From a candidate division TM6 bacterium UASB124 (GTDB lineage Bacteria; Dependentiae; Babeliae; Babeliales; RVW-14): a stretch of DNA of 31,161 nt. Shown piece after piece: positions 1 through 8,117 of the stretch (within the stretch, counting starts at the first letter, position 1; each line of letters opens with the position of its first letter). Made by a program: the position numbers and the translations under genes. Below the pieces are notes generated by a model. It ran no database searches and was not told where the DNA came from. It saw only the letters and a program-made list of their open reading frames with translations. The stretch is taken from positions 86,962-118,122 of the forward strand of contig LDIV01000001.1 in NCBI GenBank assembly GCA_001468855.1, written 5' to 3'.

Positions 1-21
1 TTCAAACCCCGAACTCACGTT
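1..21. repeat. Copy of the TTCAAACCCCGAACT repeat at the window edge
   Basis: Bases 1-15 are the exact reverse complement of 20704-20718, and bases 5-21 match 20744-20760 at 16 of 17 positions. At 20.7 kb the two arms form a hairpin beside the uvrB stop codon. Here only one arm is inside the window. It looks like the right half of the same kind of palindrome, cut by the window (or contig) boundary. Confidence 0.5.
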
Positions 22-172
22 AATGTTGGCATATGCAATTGCCAACGTAAAGAAAGTTTTGACCGGTCTACCGCGTGTTGAACATGTCATAAATTATCTC
101 AGGGACGTAAAACAACATTCAGCTGGCTTATTAAAGCCACCATCAAAGGACTACTTTGGTTATGTTGCGTAA
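2..172 (+). CDS. C-terminal fragment of an unrecognised protein (5' end outside window)
   Basis: An open frame runs from the window edge to TAA at 170-172, about 56 residues. It reads as plausible protein: a helical stretch (LAYAIANVKKVL), then LPRVEHVINYLRDVK and the ending KDYFGYVA. I do not recognise the family. Its first codons lie inside the repeat at 1-21, so the true coding part might begin downstream, for example at the ATG at 23, or the gene may extend well left of the window. The - strand frame over the same bases is closed by stops within about 70 bases, which favours the + strand reading. It converges on ftsI, with about 130 non-coding bases between the two stops. Confidence 0.4.
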   Translation, partial: SNPELTLMLAYAIANVKKVLTGLPRVEHVINYLRDVKQHSAGLLKPPSKDYFGYVA

Positions 173-303
173 GTCCTGTTGACAATTTTCGCAGTTTGAA
201 AATATTTTTGACAAAAACGAAAGAAGCCTTTATTGCATTTCTTCAGTTAGATGCTTCCGTAGTGCTTTTTAGAAAGGGAATATTTTCGGATAGGCTCTTA
301 GAA

Positions 304-1968
304 TTAAATGGCTCGGTGATGGTGCACACGATCATGCACAACCATACGCTCAGCAATTTTTCTAAACAAAGGTAATGCAACCTCTGACGCCCACAATCCA
401 GCCTTTGCCGGTTCTTTGATGAAGGTCACAATAACACGTCGATAATCACCTTTTTCTACAATACCACCAAAGGTGTAATTATGAGCTTTATTGCTATAGC
501 GACCATCTTTAACACAACGCGCAGTGCCTGTTTTACCCATAAGCTGAAAACCTGACATCGGGTACCGTTCACATACACGGCTCAAGATCCGCTTCATCAA
601 AGCAACGGTACTGTCTTTATAAATCTTTTTATGCACAGCTCCTGGCGCATCAGCAACTTTAATTAAACTTGGCTGCACATCATAGCCACCATTTGCAATA
701 ATGCAAAATGCCTTGGTTAGTTGCATTAACGTCGCCATAAGCTCATAACCAAATGACATAACAATCAAAGAAGGCTTACTCCACCGTTCAGGGGGGTTAA
801 CAAAACCACTACGTTCACCGGGAAACTGAATATTTGTCTTGGATCCAAAACCCATACGACGTAAATGTGTATACAACTTAGGACCAAGTCTTGTAGCAAC
901 TTTAGCAATACCAACGTTACTGGAATAACGAATCACATCATTAAATGGCAAAATATTATTGTGCTCAGCAAGAGCATTAAGCAAAGCTATTGTTGGGTTT
1001 TCAACCTTAACACCATTGACAAACCCAAAACGCCCTTCACAATCAATCGGTTCATCAAAACCAACAACCCCCTCCTCAAATGCCGCCATCGCACAGAAAG
1101 CCTTCATCACCGAACCAAGTTCATAACATTCACATACAACATTGTTTTTCATAAGTTCGAAAGCAGGAACGCTTTTATTATTTGGATCAAACGTTGGAAA
1201 ATTAACCATGGCAATAACAGCACCATTATCAGGATCAATAACCACCGCAGAACCGGCTTTTGCCCCAAAGCCTTCAACAGCAAACTTCAATTCCTCAAAG
1301 GCCATTGTCTGCAAGCTACTATCAATAGTCAGCGACAACGACTTACCCTTCTGCCCCTGACGACGTACCATTTTTTCAAAATACAACATACCTGAGCGAG
1401 CATCCTTTTCCATCCTAATGCGCGCTGGCAAACCACCAAGATACTTACTAAACTCCAGTTCAAGACCGGCAGTACCACCATTATCAATATCGGTAAAGCC
1501 AATAAGCTGTGCTGCCGATTCATATGGATAAAAACGCTGGAACTCACCAATAAAATGAATATCTTGCAAGCCAAGCTGAACCAGCTGCGCATATTTTTTT
1601 GGTGTCAATTTACGGTCAAGCCATAAAAATTGTTTATCCGGATTCTGTTTAATACGCTCATACACATCAGGGTAATTGTTTCTGACAAAACGCAATGTTT
1701 TTTGCGGTTCAGTTAATTGCTGAGGAACTAAAAAAGCAGATGATACCTCACGATTAAATGCTAGCGGAATTTTTCCGGTTGCATCATAAATAAGTGCTCG
1801 TCGAGGATTGAGTGTCAACTCAAGTTCATACTGTTGTTTGGCAAGAATTTGGAAAAAATCTTTTTGCCGAATTTGAATCAGAAAAAGACGAATACCTATG
1901 ATAACGAACAAGGATATAAAACATAGATAAACAATAAAAACACGTACTTTGTAATCACGAGCCAACAT
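304..1968 (-). CDS. ftsI: Penicillin-binding protein / FtsI-type peptidoglycan transpeptidase
   Basis: A class B penicillin-binding protein that cross-links septal peptidoglycan in the periplasm. The 554 residues begin with a short cytoplasmic tail and one membrane anchor (about 9-31), then a dimerisation/pedestal region with the RxALIYDATG and GFTDIDNGGTAGLE motifs, then the transpeptidase domain. All three active-site motifs are present: SVMK with Ser286/Lys289, SSN at 349-351 and KTG at 479-481. The usual S-T-x-K is S-V-M-K, still within the SxxK rule. Length is normal for FtsI/PBP2. The start overlaps the end of ftsL by 14 bases, the classic ftsL-ftsI order of the division cluster, but no other mur or fts gene is adjacent. 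FtsI rather than the elongation protein PBP2/MrdA is favoured by the ftsL partner. Confidence 0.9.
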   Translation of the reverse strand: MLARDYKVRVFIVYLCFISLFVIIGIRLFLIQIRQKDFFQILAKQQYELELTLNPRRALIYDATGKIPLAFNREVSSAFLVPQQLTEPQKTLRFVRNNYPDVYERIKQNPDKQFLWLDRKLTPKKYAQLVQLGLQDIHFIGEFQRFYPYESAAQLIGFTDIDNGGTAGLELEFSKYLGGLPARIRMEKDARSGMLYFEKMVRRQGQKGKSLSLTIDSSLQTMAFEELKFAVEGFGAKAGSAVVIDPDNGAVIAMVNFPTFDPNNKSVPAFELMKNNVVCECYELGSVMKAFCAMAAFEEGVVGFDEPIDCEGRFGFVNGVKVENPTIALLNALAEHNNILPFNDVIRYSSNVGIAKVATRLGPKLYTHLRRMGFGSKTNIQFPGERSGFVNPPERWSKPSLIVMSFGYELMATLMQLTKAFCIIANGGYDVQPSLIKVADAPGAVHKKIYKDSTVALMKRILSRVCERYPMSGFQLMGKTGTARCVKDGRYSNKAHNYTFGGIVEKGDYRRVIVTFIKEPAKAGLWASEVALPLFRKIAERMVVHDRVHHHRAI

Positions 1969-2338
1969 GACCAGCCCCTCCAGAAAATCCCATCACTACA
2001 TCATAGACACCAAGATAATGCAGCAAATCATCACTTGATGTTGTACTCAAAAAATCAATTTCCGGCCTAACCTCAATGGTACATACTTGATGAATGGTAA
2101 GCGGAACCATACCCCATGTATCACGAGCCATCGCAAGAACCTTGCGAGGAGCCTGCACCTTTAAAAAGACAGCAAGTAATTCATTGCGATCTTTTTCTAG
2201 CTGACTTTTTTTCTTTTCGAGCCGCTGATATTCATAATTAAGTTTAATAATAAGGTTATGTTGATAAATTTTGAGAAAAACAAACCCAATAAGCATTACT
2301 ATAATCACTTTTGGACGAAATAATTTATTTAAAATCAT
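1955..2338 (-). CDS. ftsL: FtsL-like cell division protein
   Basis: A small bitopic protein of 127 residues: a basic N-terminus, one transmembrane helix (about 11-25), then a charged coiled coil rich in Lys/Glu (KLNYEYQRLEKKKSQLEKDR) and a conserved-looking A-R-D-x-W-G-M turn. This is the architecture of FtsL/FtsB-type divisome scaffolds, and the position directly upstream of and overlapping ftsI supports FtsL. Sequence conservation in this family is low, so the call rests on architecture and synteny. A Shine-Dalgarno AAGGA lies 6-10 bases upstream on the - strand. The promoter region is shared with the divergent thioredoxin gene. Confidence 0.75.
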   Translation of the reverse strand: MILNKLFRPKVIIVMLIGFVFLKIYQHNLIIKLNYEYQRLEKKKSQLEKDRNELLAVFLKVQAPRKVLAMARDTWGMVPLTIHQVCTIEVRPEIDFLSTTSSDDLLHYLGVYDVVMGFSGGAGHVGS

Positions 2339-2380
2339 GATCTATCCTTACTAATCAAACCTTTCTTTTCTTAAGATAGC

Positions 2381-2409
2381 TATACAGGATCTTATTTTCT
2401 AGATATAAT
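2381..2409 (+). promoter_or_regulatory. Probable sigma-70 type promoter of the thioredoxin gene
   Basis: TATAAT at 2404-2409 is a perfect -10 box, with TATACA at 2381-2386 (4 of 6 to TTGACA) exactly 17 bases upstream. It lies about 50 bases before the thioredoxin ATG, in the divergent gap with ftsL, and probably also drives cysS. Confidence 0.6.
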
Positions 2410-2461
2410 TATTTTTTATGTGTTTTATCTCATTAACCTTAAATAGATACGGAGGATTATC

Positions 2462-2905
2462 ATGAATAAGATTTTTTCATGCTTTGTCGTTCTTGCAAGT
2501 CTCCCTTTTGTCGCTGGTTGCGGCAGCAATACCAATCAACAACAAACACCAGCTACTAATACCACAGCAGCATTACACGATACAATAACAAGAGCTGCTT
2601 CACAAGAAAGCCTACGTTCAGTACTTAATGCAGGCAAACCAGTCGTTATCAAATTCAGTGCACAATGGTGCGGACCATGCCGTAGAATGCAACCAATTTT
2701 TGAAGATTTATCAAAAGAATTTGCAGACAAGTATGCTTTTGTGGAAGTTGATATCGATGCTGCAGCAAGTTTGACTGATGAATATAACGTCAAAGGCGTA
2801 CCAACAATTGTCATAATCAAGGATGGCAAAGAAGTCGGCCGTCAAGTCGGTGCTCAAAGCAAAGACGCTCTAAAAAACACTATTCAAAACGCTTTAGGCA
2901 AGTAA
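2462..2905 (+). CDS. Lipoprotein thioredoxin
   Basis: A membrane-anchored thioredoxin of 147 residues. The N-terminus is a lipoprotein signal with lipobox V-A-G-C (Cys20), followed by a Gln/Thr/Asn-rich linker to about residue 45 and one thioredoxin domain. The redox motif WCGPC (69-73) and the cis-Pro loop GVPT (Pro114) are intact, so it should be an active disulfide reductase or oxidase outside the cytoplasm. The lipobox needs signal peptidase II, and lspA is present at 17.5 kb. A strong GGAGG at 2451-2455 sits 6 bases before the ATG. cysS follows after 11 bases, so the two are probably co-transcribed. Its natural substrate, whether envelope thiols or a cytochrome-type apoprotein, cannot be told from the sequence. 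Confidence 0.88.
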   Translation: MNKIFSCFVVLASLPFVAGCGSNTNQQQTPATNTTAALHDTITRAASQESLRSVLNAGKPVVIKFSAQWCGPCRRMQPIFEDLSKEFADKYAFVEVDIDAAASLTDEYNVKGVPTIVIIKDGKEVGRQVGAQSKDALKNTIQNALGK

Positions 2906-2916
2906 GTTAGGCTGCC

Positions 2917-4254
2917 ATGCAGGTAAAACTTTTTAACACGCTTAGCAAAAACAAAGAAGTTTTACATATACAACCATCTAAGCACGTTAAAATCTATGTG
3001 TGCGGTATCACACCATATGATTACGCGCACATAGGGCATGGCCGCGTCTATGTCACCTTTGATACACTTGTACGCTTGTTAAGCTTTTTAGGCCATTGTA
3101 CAACATACGTCAGAAACATTACCGACATTGATGACAAACTTCTCAATAAAGCAAGCCAACAAGGTGATATCAACAAATACAAAGATATTGCAACATTTTA
3201 TTACACTCAGTTTGCGCAAGACTTACAACAACTTGGCTGTCTTAAGCCAAATTTCGAACCTCGCGTTACTGAATGTATCCCGGAAATTATTCAATTTATT
3301 CAAGATCTTATTGCTCATAAAAATGCTTACGTCATTGATCACGACGTCTACTTTGATATCACCAGCTTTGATGCTTATGGCAAATTATCTAAACGCACCC
3401 AAGAAGATCTCATGGCCGGAGCACGTATTGATGTCAATGAAAAGAAACGCAACCCCGGTGACTTTGCATTATGGAAAGGCAACAACGAGGGAATGTTTTG
3501 GCAATCACCATGGGGTTATGGAAGGCCCGGTTGGCATATTGAATGCTCAGTTATGGCCAAGAAACATTTGGGAATCACGCTTGATATTCATGGCGGCGGC
3601 ATGGATCTGATTTTCCCCCATCATGAAAATGAAATAGCACAGTCTGAAGCATTACATAACAAACCATTTGCCCATATCTGGATGCACAATGCGTTTGTTA
3701 ATATCAATAAAGAAAAAATGTCTAAGTCTCTGGGCAATATTATCTCACTACGCTCATTGCTCGAGAAAAGAGATCCTATGGTTCTACGATTCTTTTATTT
3801 ACAACATCACTATCGTACACCTATCGATTTTTCTGAAGACGAACTTACGGCTGCACAAACAGCATACAAAAAACTGATTGCAGCATTATCCACAGGCACA
3901 TCATCTGACAAAGAAACACTCTCTGCAATATTGGCTGATCAACGGACGCAGGCAATGCTTGAGGCTCTCTGTGACGACCTCAATACCCCTAAATTTTTTG
4001 GGCTCGTCTTCGAACATCTTACAACTTTCAAACAAGAACCGGCATTTGCTCAGCTTGTAGTATCACTCATGCATAACGTATTAGGCCTTAAACTTCAACC
4101 TCTTGCAGAAGAATCGGTCGCCATAACACTGGAAATAGAAGCTCTCATCCAAAAACGTGAACAAGCACGCGCTGAAAAAAATTGGAAACTTGCTGATCAG
4201 ATTCGAGATGAATTGGCACAGCGTGGCTATCAAGCACGTGATAAAAAAATCTAA
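2917..4254 (+). CDS. cysS: Cysteine--tRNA ligase
   Basis: Class I cysteinyl-tRNA synthetase, 445 residues and close to the usual 460. The ATP-binding HIGH motif is HIGH at 38-41 within YDYAHIGHGRVY, the zinc/cysteine-binding Cys29 lies in VCGITPYD, and the zinc site continues in GWHIECSVM and HGGGMDLIFPHHENE. KMSKS is at 267-271. The C-terminal anticodon-binding helix ends in the typical W-K-L-A-D-Q-I-R-D-E-L stretch. All catalytic elements are intact. It follows the thioredoxin gene by 11 bases with only a weak ribosome site, suggesting translation coupled to the upstream gene. Confidence 0.96.
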   Translation: MQVKLFNTLSKNKEVLHIQPSKHVKIYVCGITPYDYAHIGHGRVYVTFDTLVRLLSFLGHCTTYVRNITDIDDKLLNKASQQGDINKYKDIATFYYTQFAQDLQQLGCLKPNFEPRVTECIPEIIQFIQDLIAHKNAYVIDHDVYFDITSFDAYGKLSKRTQEDLMAGARIDVNEKKRNPGDFALWKGNNEGMFWQSPWGYGRPGWHIECSVMAKKHLGITLDIHGGGMDLIFPHHENEIAQSEALHNKPFAHIWMHNAFVNINKEKMSKSLGNIISLRSLLEKRDPMVLRFFYLQHHYRTPIDFSEDELTAAQTAYKKLIAALSTGTSSDKETLSAILADQRTQAMLEALCDDLNTPKFFGLVFEHLTTFKQEPAFAQLVVSLMHNVLGLKLQPLAEESVAITLEIEALIQKREQARAEKNWKLADQIRDELAQRGYQARDKKI

Positions 4255-4289
4255 TCTTGTATCGCAATTCAAAAAAATTATATCTTTAC

Positions 4290-4311
4290 ATGTACGATTA
4301 CTAGAGTACAT
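4290..4311. repeat. Short dyad ATGTAC-N10-GTACAT upstream of the PLD nuclease gene
   Basis: Two perfect 6-base arms (4290-4295 and 4306-4311) are separated by 10 bases, one helical turn, about 40 bases before the next ATG. This could be an operator or a weak hairpin, but it could also be chance in AT-rich DNA. Confidence 0.2.
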
Positions 4312-4350
4312 TGGTCTTCCTTTATTTATGTAACCACAAGGAAATTAATA

Positions 4351-5046
4351 ATGAAAACCAATAGAATATATTTTATAATTCTGACGTTTTGCTTTTTCTC
4401 TCATTCATTAAACGCCGTTACATCGTCACTCTTTTCCCCAGAAGATAAACCAACAAAAACACTCATTGAGCTGCTTAAAAACGCCAAAACCTCAATCCAT
4501 GCAGCTGTTTACTTTTTCACTGACAAAACAATCGCCGATACCATTATTAATATTCGTAAAACAAAAAACATCGACGTCAAAATTATTCTTGATCCTGCAA
4601 GTGCTTATGGCAAATATGGCAAAGGAAATTACTTGGCTCAAAACAAAATAGATGTTTTTGTTTTTAATCCAACAACTAAAGAGCCGGGAGAAGATAAAAA
4701 TTTTAGCGATAAACCGATTATGCATAATAAGTTTGTCGTCATTGATGGTGTTTTAGTTTGGACCGGATCTTTTAACTGGACAGCCTCAGCCAACAATCGT
4801 AATTGTGAAAACATCATTTACACCGACAACAGAGAAATATGTAAACGATATGAAGGATATTTTTCGCACTTGCTTAATCGTTGTTCAAAACATGATCCAA
4901 TGATCATCGACACAGAGACAGTCAAAAAAGCATCACTACGCAGTGATGTTCTTGATGCTCTTCATAACACCAAAGATGATGCTACATTAGCTGAAAAACT
5001 TGCTGCTCTGCTACAAAAACATGCATTAGTTGGCTTTCAATCTTAA
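4351..5046 (+). CDS. Secreted single-HKD phospholipase D-like nuclease
   Basis: A 231-residue protein with a cleavable-looking signal peptide (MKTNRIYFIILTFCFFSHSLNA) and one PLD domain. The catalytic signature is HNK-x4-D: His125, Lys127 and Asp132 in MHNKFVVIDG, followed by GSFNWT at 139-144 and the N-x-E-N segment near 151-154. A single HKD motif in a protein this size is typical of the Nuc/EndA-like endonuclease subfamily, which acts as a homodimer, rather than the two-motif phospholipases. The signal peptide places it in the periplasm or outside the cell, where it could degrade host or environmental nucleic acid for salvage. Phospholipase activity cannot be excluded. AAGGA at 4338-4342 supports the start. 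Confidence 0.8.
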   Translation: MKTNRIYFIILTFCFFSHSLNAVTSSLFSPEDKPTKTLIELLKNAKTSIHAAVYFFTDKTIADTIINIRKTKNIDVKIILDPASAYGKYGKGNYLAQNKIDVFVFNPTTKEPGEDKNFSDKPIMHNKFVVIDGVLVWTGSFNWTASANNRNCENIIYTDNREICKRYEGYFSHLLNRCSKHDPMIIDTETVKKASLRSDVLDALHNTKDDATLAEKLAALLQKHALVGFQS

Positions 5047-5085
5047 TAGTCTCATTTACAAGCACCTATTGTTTGGGGGAAGAAA

Positions 5086-6093
5086 ATGAAAACACATTAT
5101 CTATATCAACTTTTTACCACTTATTTATTACTATTTGCTGCTACATTTGCCACAGACAAAGCTCCAGAAACACTTGGCTTAGAAGTCTGCATTCAACCAA
5201 CAACAACATCATCATCAAAACCTCTAACACGTGAACGACTTTTAGAAGACTGGAACATGTGGGAATGTAACAAACGAGACTGTCCGCTTTCTCGAAGAGA
5301 AAGCACGTCCTCGTTAACCATACCCCACCTCAAAAAGTCCCGAGAGCTTTTTGAAAGTTTTATTATTGAACGTATCGTACATGACAACAACCCCGATACC
5401 CCCTTGGTCTACACAAGTGTTGGGAGTGGATGGCTCTTGCAAGATTATGTCATTATTGAAAAGCTCAAACAATATGGATTTAAAACATTTATACTCAACT
5501 TTATCGATCCACTTTATCAAGCAATCAAAGAAGGACTATCTAAAAATCAATCAATCCCAAAACTCATATATCAAATTGACAACAGCCATCCTTATGCACA
5601 AAAACTCTCATACTTACGACCATTTATTGCTTTTAAACATTTATGTGGGCAGGAAAGTAGAGTCTTCTTCTTTGATACCACTACGGCTTACCGATCTGCA
5701 TGTCAAAAGCACCAAGAGCTCAAAGCCCACGTTTTAATGAGTACAGATACGGTCTTGTGCGATGCCAACGACACACTTCTTGATTCATTTTTAAGCCTCT
5801 TTACCAGTGCAACACGAGGAAACAGTTCTTTTTATATTTTGACTTATCTACACGGCAAACATGCATCATTATTCACGGGAAACAAAAAATACAATACACC
5901 CTTAAACGTCCAACACTATTACCTTTGTCCCTCTCTACCGGAACTCAGACAGCAGTTTGGCAATGATCATACAAAGATGAAAGCTTTCGATTGTGCTTGT
6001 ATACAACAGAATAAAATAACCTTTAAATTCAAAGAATCCATTACTTTTAACGATTTTCTTTCCTATAGCGTAAAAAAATCATTCTATTGGTAA
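5086..6093 (+). CDS. Secreted protein of unknown function with a possible Rossmann/SAM-like GSG motif
   Basis: A 335-residue protein that I do not recognise as a named family. It starts with a hydrophobic signal peptide (about 1-22), then a Thr/Ser-rich and Cys-containing stretch. Residues 107-142 read VYTSVGSG (113-115), then LLQD, a helix and a second strand FILNFIDP. This strand-GxG-helix-strand-acid order resembles motif I and II of class I SAM-dependent methyltransferases, but no later methyltransferase motif is convincing. The C-terminal half contains several Cys and aromatic residues (YYLCPSLPEL, FDCACIQQ). GGGGGAAG just upstream supports the ATG. It follows the secreted nuclease by 39 bases, so the two may be exported together. 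The methyltransferase idea is inference only. Confidence 0.75.
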   Translation: MKTHYLYQLFTTYLLLFAATFATDKAPETLGLEVCIQPTTTSSSKPLTRERLLEDWNMWECNKRDCPLSRRESTSSLTIPHLKKSRELFESFIIERIVHDNNPDTPLVYTSVGSGWLLQDYVIIEKLKQYGFKTFILNFIDPLYQAIKEGLSKNQSIPKLIYQIDNSHPYAQKLSYLRPFIAFKHLCGQESRVFFFDTTTAYRSACQKHQELKAHVLMSTDTVLCDANDTLLDSFLSLFTSATRGNSSFYILTYLHGKHASLFTGNKKYNTPLNVQHYYLCPSLPELRQQFGNDHTKMKAFDCACIQQNKITFKFKESITFNDFLSYSVKKSFYW

Positions 6094-6155
6094 TTTTTGC
6101 TAGTTGTATTCGACAAAAACACCGTCTCCTACTACACTAAATGCTCGTCGTGTAT

Positions 6156-6171
6156 ACAAATGTACAAATGT
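6156..6171. repeat. Tandem 8-base repeat ACAAATGT x2 upstream of the DegT gene
   Basis: Two perfect copies of ACAAATGT abut at 6156-6171, overlapping the palindromes TGTATACA (6151-6158) and TGTACA (6161-6166). It lies 28 bases before the aminotransferase ATG and could be a regulator site, though no clear promoter boxes accompany it. Confidence 0.25.
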
Positions 6172-6199
6172 CAGTATTTGATCTGCATAAGGAACAGTT

Positions 6200-7402
6200 A
6201 TGACCAAGCAAATTATTCCTGCCTTTTCTCTGGCCAGACAAGTTAAGAACATGCGCCCACAATTTATGGCTGCCCTTGAAAAAGTATTAGATAGTCAACA
6301 ATTCATTGGTGGAACATTTATAGAAGCCTTTGAAAAAGCACTTGCCAATTATCTTGGTGCACAACATGTTATCTCATGCAATTCAGGTACCGATGCACTC
6401 TATATGGCACTACAAGCATTTAATATGCCCGCTAACGCCATCGTATTAACAACCCCCTTTTCATTTATGGCTTCAAGCAGTGAGATTGTCGCAAGCAATG
6501 CGCACCCGGTCTTTATTGATATTGAACCGGACACATTAAATATTAATCCAACACTTGTCGCAGCATGGTTAGATACAGAAGCTATCATGCGTGAAGGCAA
6601 AGCTGTACACAAAGCAACCGGTTTTCCTATTGTTGGTATTCTGCCTGTTGATATCTTTGGTCAATGCGCTGATTTTACAACGCTTAATACGATCGCAAAA
6701 AAATGGAACCTTTGGACCGTTGAAGACTGTGCCCAAGCCATTGGCGCCTCACTTAACGGCAAAAAGGCATGCACCTTGGGAACAATCGGAACACTTTCAT
6801 TCTACCCAACCAAAAATCTTGGTGCATTTGGTGACGCAGGAGCATGCGTAACTAATGATCCCGTACTAGCAGATAAACTTCTTGAAATCAGAAACCATGG
6901 TAGAAAAAGAAATTATGAATACACCAGCTTGGGTATCAACAGCCGCCTTGATGCATTTCAAGCCGTTATCCTAAGCGAAAAGCTCAACCACATTGATGCA
7001 TGGAATGAACGCCGACGCGCTATTGCCAACCGTTATCATCAAGGGTTGAAACATCTTTCCTTTATTCAGCTTCCTTATGAAAAAGTCGGCAGACACGTTT
7101 ATCATCAATATTCGATTATTGTTCGTGACCAACGAGAAGCACTTGAAAAGCATCTTGCTGAGCGTGGTGTTCAGACACGTATTTTTTATCCACAGTCTCT
7201 CCCATCATTCGACTTCTTACGTACGCATCCAGCATTAAACACTGCATGTCCTGTATCGGATATAACAACACGCAATGTCATGTCATTGCCAATGTGGCCT
7301 GAAATGACGGACCAAGAAGTTGATTATGTGATTGAATGTATTCAACAATTTGTCGCTGTTGCACCAACACAAAGCATCAAAAGCACACAAGCAACGTTAT
7401 AA
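6200..7402 (+). CDS. DegT/DnrJ/EryC1/StrS family PLP-dependent aminotransferase
   Basis: A fold-type I PLP aminotransferase of the sugar-aminating DegT/StrS family, 400 residues. Signature elements are SCNSGTDAL (59-67), VEDCAQAIGA with Asp176 and Gln179, and SFYPTKNLGAFGDAGA with the Schiff-base Lys205. The C-terminal half shows NSRLDAFQAVIL and the small domain. These enzymes transfer an amino group to a 4-keto or 3-keto nucleotide sugar used in LPS or glycans. No partner dehydratase, epimerase or glycosyltransferase lies nearby, so the substrate is unknown. The family also has some members lacking transaminase function, but the lysine here is intact. AAGGA at about 6189-6193 supports the start. 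A strong hairpin follows its stop codon. Confidence 0.9.
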   Translation: MTKQIIPAFSLARQVKNMRPQFMAALEKVLDSQQFIGGTFIEAFEKALANYLGAQHVISCNSGTDALYMALQAFNMPANAIVLTTPFSFMASSSEIVASNAHPVFIDIEPDTLNINPTLVAAWLDTEAIMREGKAVHKATGFPIVGILPVDIFGQCADFTTLNTIAKKWNLWTVEDCAQAIGASLNGKKACTLGTIGTLSFYPTKNLGAFGDAGACVTNDPVLADKLLEIRNHGRKRNYEYTSLGINSRLDAFQAVILSEKLNHIDAWNERRRAIANRYHQGLKHLSFIQLPYEKVGRHVYHQYSIIVRDQREALEKHLAERGVQTRIFYPQSLPSFDFLRTHPALNTACPVSDITTRNVMSLPMWPEMTDQEVDYVIECIQQFVAVAPTQSIKSTQATL

Positions 7403-7413
7403 AAAGCAATACT

Positions 7414-7438
7414 GTGCGAACCCGATTTGGGTTCGCAC
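7414..7438 (+). terminator. Perfect 10-bp hairpin between DegT gene and tmk
   Basis: GTGCGAACCC (7414-7423), loop GATTT, GGGTTCGCAC (7429-7438): a perfect GC-rich stem of 10 pairs. It starts 11 bases after the DegT stop and ends 17 bases before the tmk ribosome site. No U-tract follows on the + strand, so it may be a Rho-assisted end, a processing or stability element, or an attenuator, rather than a standard intrinsic terminator. Confidence 0.5.
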
Positions 7439-7465
7439 CACGCAACCTTCTGATGGGAGATATTA

Positions 7466-8107
7466 ATGATCAAAAAACCGTCGTATATAGGTCGTCTCAT
7501 TTCCATCGAAGGCATCGATGGTTCTGGTAAAACAACACTTGCCAAGTGTATTGTTCAGGAATTATCAAAGCAAGGTTTAAAGACCTTTTTTACCCAAGAA
7601 CCCGGTGGAACCGATTTAGGCGCCACATTACGCCACATTTTGCATACACAAAAAGCACAGGTATGCGATACGGCTGAGTTTTTATTATTTGCAGCAGACC
7701 GCGCACAACATTTTCATCAAATCATTGTACCGGCACTCCAAGAAGGTACTATCGTTCTAGCTGACAGACTTGCAGACTCATCACTAGCCTATCAAGGATA
7801 TGGTCGCGGATTAGATCAAACAATGATTAAAACAATAAATCAGTGGGCTATGCAAAACATAACACCAGATGCTACACTTTTTTTGCGTATTGATCCGGAT
7901 CAAGCACTTGCTCGAGTTCTTGGGCGCAACGAGGAACTCACCTCTTTTGAACAAGAAAAACGTAATTTTTGGCAGCGAGTTGCTGACGGTTATGAAAAAA
8001 TATTTGCAGAACGAACCAATGTAATAACTTTAGATGCAATGCAGCCACAAGAAGCATTGTGTAAACAAGCAGTGCAAGCGTTATTAACATTTATTGCTCA
8101 TAAATAA
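7466..8107 (+). CDS. tmk: Thymidylate kinase
   Basis: dTMP kinase, 213 residues, converting dTMP to dTDP for DNA synthesis. The Walker A loop is EGIDGSGKTT, the substrate-binding DR motif is ADRLADSSLAYQGYGRG, and the QEPGGTDLG segment carries the usual EPGGT. Length is standard. GGGAGA at 7455-7460 sits 5 bases before the ATG. It is followed after 10 bases by a delta-prime-like gene; tmk-holB is a common bacterial gene order, which supports both calls. Confidence 0.95.
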   Translation: MIKKPSYIGRLISIEGIDGSGKTTLAKCIVQELSKQGLKTFFTQEPGGTDLGATLRHILHTQKAQVCDTAEFLLFAADRAQHFHQIIVPALQEGTIVLADRLADSSLAYQGYGRGLDQTMIKTINQWAMQNITPDATLFLRIDPDQALARVLGRNEELTSFEQEKRNFWQRVADGYEKIFAERTNVITLDAMQPQEALCKQAVQALLTFIAHK

Positions 8108-8117
8108 TTAACTACGT

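Noticed and set aside
865..1395. 176-codon open frame antisense to ftsI
   Set aside because: It lies wholly inside a gene with intact transpeptidase motifs, its product is Asn/Thr/Ile-rich without domains, and it has no ribosome site.
7414..7438. tRNA T-arm (GGTTCGC) suggesting a tRNA or att site
   Set aside because: No acceptor, D- or anticodon stems surround it and there is no integrase nearby.
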